Source of the DNA: Parahoeflea olei
GTDB lineage: Bacteria > Pseudomonadota > Alphaproteobacteria > Rhizobiales > Rhizobiaceae
DNA: 64,000 nucleotides
Assembly: GCF_001703635.1 (NCBI RefSeq)
Contig: NZ_LQZT01000034.1
Span: 98,753-162,752, forward strand
Direction: 5' to 3'
Within the stretch, counting starts at the first letter, position 1. The number at the start of each line of letters is the position of its first letter. The notes under the pieces are model-generated. The model ran no database searches, was not told where the DNA came from, and saw nothing but the letters and a program-made list of their open reading frames with translations. This document shows, piece after piece, positions 51,778 through 62,064 of the stretch. Both the position numbers and the translations under genes were made by a program.

Positions 51778-52518
51778 ATGAACCCCACTCGCAAGGACCT
51801 GAGCTGGCTCACGGCGCGCCCGATCGCCCACCGCGGCTATCACGACCTCAACACTCGCATCTGGGAAAACACCAGAAGCGCCTTCGTCCGGGCCATCGAG
51901 CACGACTATGCCATCGAGTGCGATATCCAGATCGCCGCCGACGGCGTGCCGGTGGTGTTTCACGACGATTCGCTCGAGCGGCTGTGCGGGCTCAAGGGCG
52001 ATGTGCGCGAACGCACCTCGCGCGAACTCGCCCAGCTCAAGATCGGCGGAACCGCCGACGGGGTGATGTCGCTGCCGGAGCTGTTCAAGCTGGTCGCCGG
52101 GCGGGTGCCGCTGGTGATCGAACTCAAGGGCCGCGCCGGCGAGGATGACGGCTTTGCCGACGCGGTCGTCGAATGTCTCGAATCCTATAACGGCCCGGTG
52201 GCGCTGATGAGTTTCGACGACTGGCTGCTGCGCGACCTCAAGGCCTGCGGCGCCACCTGTCCGCTCGGGCTGACGGCGGAGGGCGTGAAGCCCGAAACCT
52301 TCTTCGCCCATGAGGACGCGATGCAGCTCGGCCTCGATTTCATGTCCTATTGCGTGCACCACCTGCCCAATGTCTTTGTCGAGGGCCAGCGCCGCCAGGG
52401 CGTTCCCGTGATCACCTGGACCGTGCGCGACGGCGCGGCGCGTGAGCTCACGCGGCTGCATGCAGACCAGATGACCTTCGAGGGCTTCGATCCCGACACC
52501 ACGGAAGAGGTCGCCTGA
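51778..52518 (+). CDS. Glycerophosphodiester phosphodiesterase
   Basis: 246 aa, cytoplasmic (no signal peptide). Hydrolyses deacylated phospholipids to glycerol 3-phosphate and an alcohol. The catalytic motif is PIAHRGYHD (HR), with ENTRSAFVRAIEHDYAIECDIQ (E and E-x-D metal ligands) and PVVFHDDSLERL (catalytic H). LVIELKG and FEGFDPDT end the barrel. Seven bases after ridA, same strand, so likely one operon. Confidence 0.92.
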   Translation: MNPTRKDLSWLTARPIAHRGYHDLNTRIWENTRSAFVRAIEHDYAIECDIQIAADGVPVVFHDDSLERLCGLKGDVRERTSRELAQLKIGGTADGVMSLPELFKLVAGRVPLVIELKGRAGEDDGFADAVVECLESYNGPVALMSFDDWLLRDLKACGATCPLGLTAEGVKPETFFAHEDAMQLGLDFMSYCVHHLPNVFVEGQRRQGVPVITWTVRDGAARELTRLHADQMTFEGFDPDTTEEVA

Positions 52519-52597
52519 CCCTTGCCAACCGCGCCCCGGCCGATAGGTTGACGGACAGCATGTCCGCGGGCGCGGTTGCGGAAAATGACGGGAACGG

Positions 52598-53845
52598 ATG
52601 ATGGCTCACACCGACGAGCATACGCTGTCGACCATCGAGGGAATGACCGCGGTCAGCGCCGACGACTGGCGCCGTCTGGGCGGGGCGGCGCGCGCCTCAC
52701 GGACTGGGTCAGGCGCTTCACAAACTGAGTCAGCCCCTTCCGGAAGTGAATCCACTCCGGTCTATAACCCCTTCGTAAGTCACGCTTTTCTGTCTTCGCT
52801 CGAAGATTCGGGGTCGGTCTCGGCGCAGACCGGATGGCTGCCGCAGCACATCGTTTTGCGCGGGCCTGATGGCTCGCTCGAAGGCGCGATGCCCGCCTAT
52901 GTGAAGACCCACTCGATGGGCGAATATGTGTTCGACCATGCCTGGGCCGATGCGTTTGCGCGGGCGGGCGGACGCTATTATCCGAAGCTGCAATGCTCGG
53001 CCCCCTTCACGCCTGCGACCGGACCGCGGCTGATGGTGCTGCCGGGTGCCGGCGCCGCTGCCCGCAGGCGGGCGCTTGCCGCCGGCGGCCGGGCGCTGTG
53101 CGAGCAAATGGGCCTGTCGTCGGTGCATGCGACCTTCGTGCCAGAAAGCGAGATCGCCGATTTCGAGGCCGAGGGCTACCTGCACCGCACCGACCAGCAG
53201 TTCCATTTCCGCAACGAGGGCTACGGCGCCTACGAGGATTTCCTGGCAACCCTCGCCTCGCGCAAGCGCAAGCAGTTGCGCAAGGAGCGCAAGGCGGCGC
53301 TCGACAACGACATCACCATCCACTGGCTCACCGGCAGCGACCTGACCGAGGAGATCTGGGACGTCTTCTACGAGTTCTACATCGACACCGGCGGGCGCAA
53401 ATGGGGCCGCCCCTACCTCACCCGCGCGTTCTATTCGCTGATCGGCGAACGCATGGCCGAGGACGTGCTGCTGGTGATGGCGCGGCAGAACGGGCGCTAC
53501 ATCGCCGGCGCGATCAATTTCATCGGCGGCGACTGCCTCTACGGGCGGCACTGGGGCTGCATCGAGGACCACCCGTTCCTGCATTTCGAGGTCTGCTATC
53601 ACCAGGCGATCGACTTCGCCATCGCCAGGGGGCTCGCGCGCGTCGAGGCAGGCGCGCAGGGCGAGCACAAGCTCGCGCGCGGCTACCTGCCGGCCACCAC
53701 CCATTCCGCCCATTACATCGATCATCCGGGCCTGCGGCGGGCGGTTGCCGACTATCTCGAGCGCGAGCGCCGTGACGTCGAGGAGATCGGCAGGCTGCTG
53801 AGCGCGCACGGCCCGTTCCGCAAGGGCGACGGCGACGCCTCCTGA
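52598..53845 (+). CDS. FemAB-like GNAT family N-acetyltransferase (DUF482)
   Basis: 415 aa. Matches the peptidogalycan/DUF482 family: NPFVSHAFLSSLEDSGSV, FDHAWADAFARAGGRYYPKLQ, ASRKRKQLRKERKAAL, RPYLTRAFYSLIGERM and GRHWGC. The acceptor is unknown; a cell-envelope role is often proposed. Residues 34-54 are three imperfect 7-residue repeats inserted after WRRLGGAARA. Two adjacent ATGs (52598, 52601) could start it. It follows GDPD after 79 bases and precedes the HIT gene. Confidence 0.88.
   Translation: MMAHTDEHTLSTIEGMTAVSADDWRRLGGAARASRTGSGASQTESAPSGSESTPVYNPFVSHAFLSSLEDSGSVSAQTGWLPQHIVLRGPDGSLEGAMPAYVKTHSMGEYVFDHAWADAFARAGGRYYPKLQCSAPFTPATGPRLMVLPGAGAAARRRALAAGGRALCEQMGLSSVHATFVPESEIADFEAEGYLHRTDQQFHFRNEGYGAYEDFLATLASRKRKQLRKERKAALDNDITIHWLTGSDLTEEIWDVFYEFYIDTGGRKWGRPYLTRAFYSLIGERMAEDVLLVMARQNGRYIAGAINFIGGDCLYGRHWGCIEDHPFLHFEVCYHQAIDFAIARGLARVEAGAQGEHKLARGYLPATTHSAHYIDHPGLRRAVADYLERERRDVEEIGRLLSAHGPFRKGDGDAS
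52697..52759 (+). repeat. Three imperfect 21-base tandem repeats inside the FemAB-like gene
   Basis: Units at 52697-52717, 52718-52738 and 52739-52759. The first two match at most positions, the third less. They encode SRTGSGA, SQTESAP and SGSESTP, Ser/Thr-rich heptads in frame, so length change by slippage would keep the reading frame. Confidence 0.65.
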
Positions 53846-53936
53846 CAGCCAGCCCGCGATCGACCGACACTGCCTTGACCGCCCGCGCCGGGCAGGTACA
53901 AACAGAGCTTTCAGCACCCAAGACGGAGATCACCCC

Positions 53937-54365
53937 ATGACCGCTGCCCGCTACGACGACGGCAATGTGTTCGCCAAGATCCTGCGTGGCGACCTGCCTG
54001 CCGAACGCGTGTTCGAAGACGACGACACGCTGGTGATCATGGACATCATGCCGCGCGGCGACGGCCACTGCCTGGTGATTCCGAAGGCGCCGGCCCGCAA
54101 CATTCTCGACGTCGAGCCCGAAAGCCTTGCCGCCGTGGCGGCAACGACCCAGCGCATGGCGAAAGCCGTGATCGCCGCCTTCGGCGCCGACGGCGTCACC
54201 ATCCAGCAGTTCAACGAGCCGGCCGGCGGCCAGGTGGTGTTTCACCTGCATGTGCACGTGATCCCGCGCTTCGACGGCGTCGCGCTCAAGCCCCATACCG
54301 GCGAGATGGAAGATTCGGGCGTGCTCAAGGTCAACGCCCAGAAGATCCGCAACGCGCTGGGCTGA
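53937..54365 (+). CDS. HIT family protein (Hint-like nucleotide hydrolase)
   Basis: 142 aa. Likely hydrolyses AMP-linked or related nucleotide substrates. The histidine triad is HLHVHVIP near residue 100; other features are NVFAKILRGDLPAERVFED and DIMPRGDGHCLVIPK. The C-terminus (GVLKVNAQKIRNAL) matches rhizobial members. The ATG at 53937 follows AAGACGGAG. On its own after the FemAB-like gene (91-base gap). Confidence 0.93.
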   Translation: MTAARYDDGNVFAKILRGDLPAERVFEDDDTLVIMDIMPRGDGHCLVIPKAPARNILDVEPESLAAVAATTQRMAKAVIAAFGADGVTIQQFNEPAGGQVVFHLHVHVIPRFDGVALKPHTGEMEDSGVLKVNAQKIRNALG

Positions 54366-54404
54366 CGCAGCCACACCGCAGACGCCGGACCGCTCCCCCG
54401 CCTC

Positions 54405-55441
54405 TTACAGCGCCATCAAAGCCGCAACCTGGCGGCTGATCTCGGGCGCGAGAATGACGCCGGGATGCGCCACCGCCAGCAGCAGATTGCCCATGCCGGG
54501 CGCGGCTGAGACCAGCGGGCGCCCGGCCGCGAGCATGGGCCGGTGGGCGATCCGCACCTCTTCGATCTGGGGCGAACCGATGTCGGGGAACAGCTCCCGC
54601 AGCCGCGCCAGCACCTCGTCGCCGAGCCGGTTCATGGACGCCGGGTCCATCGACGGCCCGGGATCGCAGGCTGAAATCAACGCGCCATCGCCGCGCGAGC
54701 GGATTTCGAGCCTGCCGCCCTCGATGACATGGGAGAGCCGACCGGAGGCTCCGCCCAAGGTGACCAGCACCGAGGGCGACGTGGCAACGCCGTGATCCGG
54801 CATCAACTCCGCGACCAGCGCCGGACTGTGGCGCCGGCGGCAACGACCACGCCATCGGCCGCGATCACGCCGGTGGCAAGCCGGACACCGCTTGCGCGTG
54901 CGCCCTTGGTTTCGATGCCCAGAACGGGCTGACCGAGCATGATCGCCGCACCGGCCTCGCGGGCGGCCTGAACCAAGAGGGCGCAGGCCTGGGAAACATC
55001 GATCGTGCGCTCGCGGGGAAACCATGCGGCAAGCGGTGGCGGCGCGGCAAGCAGCGGCTCCATCCGGGCAATCTCCGCGGCGTCCACCAGCCGGACATCA
55101 CTGCCCCTGTCCTCGTGCCGCCTCGCCCAGTCGCGGGTGTCCGCTGCATCGTCGCCCCAGAGCAACGCGCCCCGCACGGGAACGCACAGCCGGCCGCCGA
55201 AGTGGCGGTCGAGACTTGCGTAGTCCCCGATCGCCCGCAGCCGCCGCTCGTATTCCGCCGCGGCAATATCGGGATCGCCCGCAGCGCAGGTGATCCAGCC
55301 GAAGGAGGCGGCACTGACACCGCGCCCCGGCGCCGGTTGCGCATCAACGAGCGTCACGCGCGCACCATCGGTGGCCAGACGGAATGCCGTCATGGCGCCG
55401 ACGATGCCCGCGCCCACCACGATGACATGCTTTTGCGTCAT
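54405..55441 (-). pseudogene. FAD-dependent oxidoreductase (DadA-like), broken by a one-base frameshift
   Basis: The 5' part (55441 down to about 54830) encodes a DAO-family start with VVGAGIVGAMTAFRL and VDAQPAPGRGVSAASFGW, and runs to DGVVVAAGA. The rest continues one frame over as HSPALVAELMPDHGV through MGNLLLAVAHPGVILAPEI. Joining the frames at about 54829-54832 (GGCGCC|ACAG on the minus strand, one C short) gives a normal 345-residue protein reading VVVAAGA-HSPALV. As it stands, the first frame stops within 8 codons. Either a recent mutation or a sequencing error. Substrate, probably an amino acid or amine, is unknown. Confidence 0.85.
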
Positions 55442-55606
55442 GGTTTACCTTCCCCGGCGGGGCTGCCGGTCATGCTTGCTTCTCGTCGCCGCCATGGAAT
55501 CTCGAGGCGGCGGTTGTGTCCAAAACGCGATACAGGCCAGATCTGCCTTGCTTTGGCAACATTGCCGGTTCATGACCCCGCGAGATCCGGAATTTGCGAG
55601 GTTCCC

Positions 55607-56125
55607 ATGAAGACCGCCCTCATCCTCATGAGCATTCTAGGCTGCGACGACACGGCAACCCAATGCCACTATGTCGAGATGCTCGACCAGCGCTGGGCGA
55701 CGGTCCAGGACTGCGACGCGAGTTCCGAGGAGAAGCTGAAGGCCTATGCCAACCTGCCCTATCCGGTGGTGGTGGCCGTGTGCCAGACGCCGGAAGACAC
55801 CGGCCTTGCCGAACTCGCCAGCGAAGCGCCGCCGAAGGTGGGACCGCCGATGCCGCCGCTTTCGCCCGCGGAAGCCGCCGCGGCCGCAAGCGTCCCGCCC
55901 GAAGTCGGCCTGCCCCAGGCGGATATCCCGCCGCCGCAGCCTCCGGAAGCAACCGCCGCGGTGGAAGCCACCCCGGACGCGGCCGAAGCCGGTCTCGCCA
56001 CCCGGGTGATCGAGCGCTTCAAGGCGGCATTGCCCGAGAAGGATACGCTCAAATCGCTCGTGTCCGAACCGGTGCATGTGGTCACCGACAGCTATTCCTG
56101 GGTGGCGCGACGCTTCGAGGAGTGA
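55607..56125 (+). CDS. Uncharacterised Pro/Ala-rich protein
   Basis: 172 aa. I do not recognise a domain. Residues 1-65 are compact and hold four cysteines (CDDTATQC, DCDASS, AVCQTP), suggesting disulfides or metal binding; the first 12 residues (MKTALILMSILG) could be a short signal or anchor. Residues 75-130 are Pro/Ala/Glu-rich and probably disordered; the end (ATRVIERFKAALPEKDTLKS) may form a helix. The ATG at 55607 has GAGG upstream. Base composition resembles the neighbours, so it is probably real. Confidence 0.65.
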   Translation: MKTALILMSILGCDDTATQCHYVEMLDQRWATVQDCDASSEEKLKAYANLPYPVVVAVCQTPEDTGLAELASEAPPKVGPPMPPLSPAEAAAAASVPPEVGLPQADIPPPQPPEATAAVEATPDAAEAGLATRVIERFKAALPEKDTLKSLVSEPVHVVTDSYSWVARRFEE

Positions 56126-56250
56126 GGCCCGAGGCGGTCAAATTTCACCGTTTGAACGCCCACGACCGACATTCATGCAAGCTTTTGCAGCGTGCTTTGC
56201 GCGATCCGTCGGTTGCGTGGCGCTGAGGCCACAAACCGACCGGCCTGCGC

Positions 56251-56604
56251 TCAGGCGAGCAGGAACTGCCCGCCGATCAGCAGCGCGAGCGCCGTGGCGA
56301 TGCCGACCCAGATGCGCTTGCCGGCAAGCAGGAAGGCCCCAAAGCCGATGCCCGCGGCGGTGAGGCGCAGCGCCACCGGGACATTGCGCAATTCGCCGGT
56401 GGGATAGAGGATCAGCTTGGCGATGACGGCGGCGAGCAGCGCGGTCGCCACCGCGCGCACCCAGGTCAGCGCCGCCGAATCCTGCTTCAGCCGGTTGCCG
56501 ACCAGCACCCCGAGCCAGCGCCAGATGTCGGTGGCGAGCCAGCCCGCCACCGCGATGAACAGATAGGGCCACCACCAGGCGTCATAGGTCTCGTAGCCGA
56601 TCAT
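56251..56604 (-). CDS. azlD: AzlD-domain branched-chain amino acid exporter subunit
   Basis: 117 aa, four predicted membrane segments (YLFIAVAGWLATDIWRWLGV; AVATALLAAVIAKLIL; ALRLTAAGIGFGAFLLA; IWVGIATALALLIGG). Small partner of AzlC. The ATG at 56604 overlaps the azlC stop by four bases (ATGA), so the pair is translationally coupled. Substrate inferred from the family only. Confidence 0.87.
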   Translation of the reverse strand: MIGYETYDAWWWPYLFIAVAGWLATDIWRWLGVLVGNRLKQDSAALTWVRAVATALLAAVIAKLILYPTGELRNVPVALRLTAAGIGFGAFLLAGKRIWVGIATALALLIGGQFLLA

Positions 56605-57332
56605 GAGGCGGACCTCGCCTTCCAGGCGCGATCGGCCAGAAAGGCCAGCGTGCCGCCGACGACGCCGGCATAGAGAATGTCGAATTCGGGGGCGACCTGG
56701 TGGAACAGCGGGCCCAGCCCAAGGCCGATCACCATGGCGATCCGCCCTGCCCGCTCGCGCGTCGACGCCCAGATCGAGGTCAGGAAATAGACCGGGGTGA
56801 GAAAGAACAGCGCGCCCGCGACCATGGCCGGCAGCTGCGAGACGGTCGAATACAGCACCGCCACAAGCACGATATTGGCCCCCGTCACGGTGATGCCGAA
56901 ACCCGCGAAGAAGGCCACGCGGTGCTCGCGCGGCACATCGCGGATGCGTTCCATGGTGAAGACATAGGCCGTGATCGCGATGAAATGCGACAGCAGCAGC
57001 AGCAGCCAGGTGGGGGTCTTCTCGGTGCGGATCTCGGGGATCAGCGCCGCGACCATCGGCATCAGCCGGATCGAGGACAGCGCCACGGTGATGAAGGCAG
57101 CGGGCAGCGAGGCGCCGGCGAGAATCGACCCCACCAGCAGCACCTTGGCCGGCAGTGCCCAGATCATGCCGGTCATGAACACGGTCTCGCCGAACGGCAC
57201 GCCGGCCTCGACCGCGAAGCCGCAAAAGCCCACGAAGGCGCTCATCAGGATGATGGCCGGAAGGGAGAAGATGCCGCGCATCCCCCGGAAAAACCAATGG
57301 GATCCGCCGGCCGGATCGGCAGGTAAACTCAT
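56601..57332 (-). CDS. azlC: AzlC-family branched-chain amino acid exporter subunit
   Basis: 243 aa, six or more membrane segments. Family features: PAIILMSAFVGFCGFAVEAGVPFGETVFMTGMIWAL at the N-terminus (key residues F-V-G-F, E-A-G), LAGASLPAAFITVALSSIRLMPM, and FFLTPVYFLTSIW. Probably exports branched-chain amino acids together with AzlD. Start at 57332 gives the common short cytoplasmic N-terminus. It lies 54 bases after the stop of the beta-lactamase gene, same strand. Confidence 0.9.
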   Translation of the reverse strand: MSLPADPAGGSHWFFRGMRGIFSLPAIILMSAFVGFCGFAVEAGVPFGETVFMTGMIWALPAKVLLVGSILAGASLPAAFITVALSSIRLMPMVAALIPEIRTEKTPTWLLLLLSHFIAITAYVFTMERIRDVPREHRVAFFAGFGITVTGANIVLVAVLYSTVSQLPAMVAGALFFLTPVYFLTSIWASTRERAGRIAMVIGLGLGPLFHQVAPEFDILYAGVVGGTLAFLADRAWKARSAS

Positions 57333-57386
57333 GCTGACTTGGTAGAGCGTTTTTCGCGCGGCGCAAAATCAAAAATGGCGCGCCGG

Positions 57387-58223
57387 CTATTTCCGCTCTC
57401 CGGCGAGCGCACCCGACGGCCCGAACAGATCGGCGATCACCCCGTCGCGGGCACGAAACCCGGGCGGTTCGGGCTGCCGCTTGCGGTCGCGGATCAACCG
57501 CGCAAACACCACCTGCCTGCCGTCCCGCTCGGCCCAGCCCACGAACCAGCCAAAAGGCTGGCCGCGCAGCGGCTTGCCGTCCGCCCCCTTGGGCAGGCCG
57601 GCGCCGGTCTTGCCGTGAACGCGCCAGCCGTCGCCCTTCATCCCGTAATCGGTGATCTCGGCGGTAAGCGCCACCGCGGCCTCGCTCACCGGCAGCTGGC
57701 CGCCGATCATCCGGCGCAGGAACGCGACCTGCTCGCGCGGCGAGATCTCGAGCGAGGAACTGAGCCAGGCATTGGTAAGGCCGTTGTTCTTGCCGGGGTC
57801 GCCGGAGAGGTCGCGATTGCCGTAATCGAAAGCCTCGACATAGGCGCTATAGCGCTCCATCCCGAGCATTCGGGTGACCTGCTGCGAATACCAGACCACC
57901 GACAGCTTCATCCAGCGCGCGGGCGTGGTCGGCTGCTTCCATTCAGGCCGCCAGTCGACATAGCCCGGCTGGAACGGCAGTTCGGGACGATCGGCGGTTT
58001 CGAGAACGCCCGCATCATGGCCCATCAGCGCGATCGCGATCTTGAAGGTGGAGGCGGGCGACATCCGCGCCGCGCAATCCCCTTGCTCGACTAATACCGC
58101 GCCGCTGTCCGCGTCGGCCGCCAGCGTGCAGACCACGTAGGTTTCGGACGGCGTTTCTGCCTGCGCCGGCTGAAACACGAGCACGACAAGCGCGGCTGCG
58201 GCGCAGACGGACCGGATCTTCAT
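57387..58223 (-). CDS. Class D (OXA-type) beta-lactamase
   Basis: Serine hydrolase expected to open beta-lactam rings in the periplasm. 278 aa, normal length. Signal peptide residues 1-22 (cleavage at AQA-E). All class D motifs are present: S58-T-F-K61, S108-V-V110, Y134-G-N136 and K205-T-G207, followed by FGWFVGWAERDG. The ATG at 58223 has GAGGAG upstream; the longer frame to 58412 crosses the clpA terminator and is rejected. It is chromosomal, with no IS, integron or resistance neighbour, so probably an intrinsic gene. Spectrum cannot be told; a BlaR-type sensor is unlikely at this size. Confidence 0.93.
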   Translation of the reverse strand: MKIRSVCAAAALVVLVFQPAQAETPSETYVVCTLAADADSGAVLVEQGDCAARMSPASTFKIAIALMGHDAGVLETADRPELPFQPGYVDWRPEWKQPTTPARWMKLSVVWYSQQVTRMLGMERYSAYVEAFDYGNRDLSGDPGKNNGLTNAWLSSSLEISPREQVAFLRRMIGGQLPVSEAAVALTAEITDYGMKGDGWRVHGKTGAGLPKGADGKPLRGQPFGWFVGWAERDGRQVVFARLIRDRKRQPEPPGFRARDGVIADLFGPSGALAGERK

Positions 58224-58263
58224 CGAAAAACTCCTCAAGCAGCAAAAGCACATCTCAAAAGAC

Positions 58264-58292
58264 AAAAATGCCCCGGTTGTGGCCGGGGCATT
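58264..58292 (-). terminator. Rho-independent terminator of clpA
   Basis: Minus-strand stem AATGCCCCGG / CCGGGGCATT (10 bp, 6-base loop) followed by a T-run, 22 bases after the clpA stop. Confidence 0.85.
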
Positions 58293-58314
58293 CTGGTGGC
58301 CGGGAAAAATCCGG

Positions 58315-60852
<2,538 letters not shown>

Positions 60853-60862
60853 GTTCAGGTCC

Positions 60863-61222
60863 TCATTTCTTTTCCATCACGCATTGCAGCGGATGGTGGT
60901 GTTCGCGGGCGAAATCCATGACCTGGGTCACTTTTGTTTCGGCCACCTCATAAGTGAATACTCCGCACTCACCGACCCCGTGATTGTGAACATGAAGCAT
61001 GATCCGGGTGGCCTGTTCCCGGTCCTTCTGGAAAAAACGCTCAAGCACATGAATCACAAACTCCATCGGAGTGTAGTCGTCATTCAACAAAAGCACCCGG
61101 TAAAGGCTTGGCTTCTTTACCTGCGGCTTGGTCCGGGTGATGACGGAGGTTCCCCTGTCGGCTCCGCCATTTCCGGCCTTCTTGTCCGCCTGCAAGCTAA
61201 TCCGGTTCGCGCTGTCTTTCAC
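60863..61222 (-). CDS. clpS: ClpS adaptor (ATP-dependent Clp protease adaptor)
   Basis: N-end-rule adaptor that delivers proteins to ClpA. 119 aa: a variable, flexible N-terminus (residues 1-30) and the ClpS core, with the binding-pocket segment [16 protein letters not shown], the lining [19 protein letters not shown] and the end [15 protein letters not shown] at 61222 was chosen because AGGAA lies nine bases upstream; a GTG at 61231 touches that Shine-Dalgarno. Ten bases before clpA, one operon. Upstream lies the phasin terminator. Confidence 0.95.
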   Translation of the reverse strand: MKDSANRISLQADKKAGNGGADRGTSVITRTKPQVKKPSLYRVLLLNDDYTPMEFVIHVLERFFQKDREQATRIMLHVHNHGVGECGVFTYEVAETKVTQVMDFAREHHHPLQCVMEKK

Positions 61223-61364
61223 TCTGGCCACTTCCTGTCATTCGCAACCGGTGCATCGCATGCCGACGCACCGGTCATTGTGCTTAACTTAGTCTTTCCT
61301 GCAGGAATTTTAAGCCCCCCGGACCGGCAGAAAAGAGATTTGATCAACCGGCCCGGACACGAAA

Positions 61365-61393
61365 AACCCGGCCGCATGATCATGGGCCGGGTT
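61365..61393 (-). terminator. Rho-independent terminator of the phasin gene
   Basis: Minus-strand stem AACCCGGCC / GGCCGGGTT (9 bp) with an 11-base loop, followed by a T-run (TTTC), 46 bases after the phasin stop and well before clpS. Confidence 0.8.
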
Positions 61394-61439
61394 ATCTCAT
61401 GTCAGGCATTCGCCGCGCTGACCACGCGGCGGCGTGTCG

Positions 61440-61769
61440 TCAGGCGGAGACCTTGGCCACGGCCGTTTCGAACGGCTTGTAGGCTTCCTTGGCGAGATCG
61501 GCGTAGAGCTCGCTCATCTTGGTGGCCTGGGCGACGAAAGACTCGTAAGCCGTCTTGGCATAGTCGGTCTGGATTTCGATGGCCTTGTCGAGGCTCTTGG
61601 CGGAGACCAGCTTTTCAGCGGCAGCGGCGCCGTCCTCATAGGACTTCTTGGAATATTCGGTGGTTTCGGCGGCAATCCGCTGGAAACCCTTGGTCATCGA
61701 CGAAACCGTGGTCAGCATGCTGTCCATGGCTTCTTTGCTCATTTTCGAGGTGCTGTCAAAGTTCATCAT
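61440..61769 (-). CDS. Phasin family protein
   Basis: 109 aa, helical, no signal peptide or membrane segment. Features of the phasin_2 family: SMTKGFQRIAAETTEYSKKSYEDGAAAAEKL and the heptad-rich DYAKTAYESFVAQATKMSELYADLAKEAY. Phasins coat polyhydroxybutyrate granules; some act in stress. No phaC or phaAB gene is in the window. ATG codons at 61769 and 61766 are both possible (AGGATCC upstream). Own terminator and promoter, so a single-gene unit. Confidence 0.92.
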   Translation of the reverse strand: MMNFDSTSKMSKEAMDSMLTTVSSMTKGFQRIAAETTEYSKKSYEDGAAAAEKLVSAKSLDKAIEIQTDYAKTAYESFVAQATKMSELYADLAKEAYKPFETAVAKVSA

Positions 61770-61805
61770 GTTTCGGATCCTATCGTTCGATTAGGGGATG
61801 GCCTT

Positions 61806-61853
61806 AACTTAGGTGCACTGCACAAGATTGTCAAGTTTTATTGTGCATCGCAC
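61806..61853 (-). promoter_or_regulatory. Phasin promoter with two GTGC-N3-GCAC operator-like palindromes
   Basis: Minus strand: -35 TTGACA (61829-61834), 17-base spacer, -10 TAAGTT (61806-61811), 37 bases before the phasin start. Two palindromes GTGC-N3-GCAC lie at 61813-61823 (in the spacer) and 61843-61853 (just upstream of -35), 30 bases centre to centre. This is like the TGC/GCA sites known for PhaR repressors of phasin genes. Binding by PhaR is inferred. Confidence 0.7.
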
Positions 61854-62064
61854 CAATAGAGCGCCTCCCCGCATCGCCGTGTCCGGCCCGGATCGGGACA
61901 GAAGGGATCGAAACGGCACAGGTTCGAAATCTCCTGATGGAAAGGAATGGTTCATCATAAACGGATTGGTAACGACGTGCGTCTAAGATCGGGCATAATG
62001 GCTGACTACGGACTGCGACAGTCAGAAACCCAAAATTGACCCGCCCGTAAATGAGTGAGTTGTC

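Noticed and set aside
54405..55441. Programmed frameshift in the oxidoreductase
   Set aside because: No slippery heptamer or downstream pseudoknot seen, and the family is not known for recoding; mutation or sequencing error is simpler.
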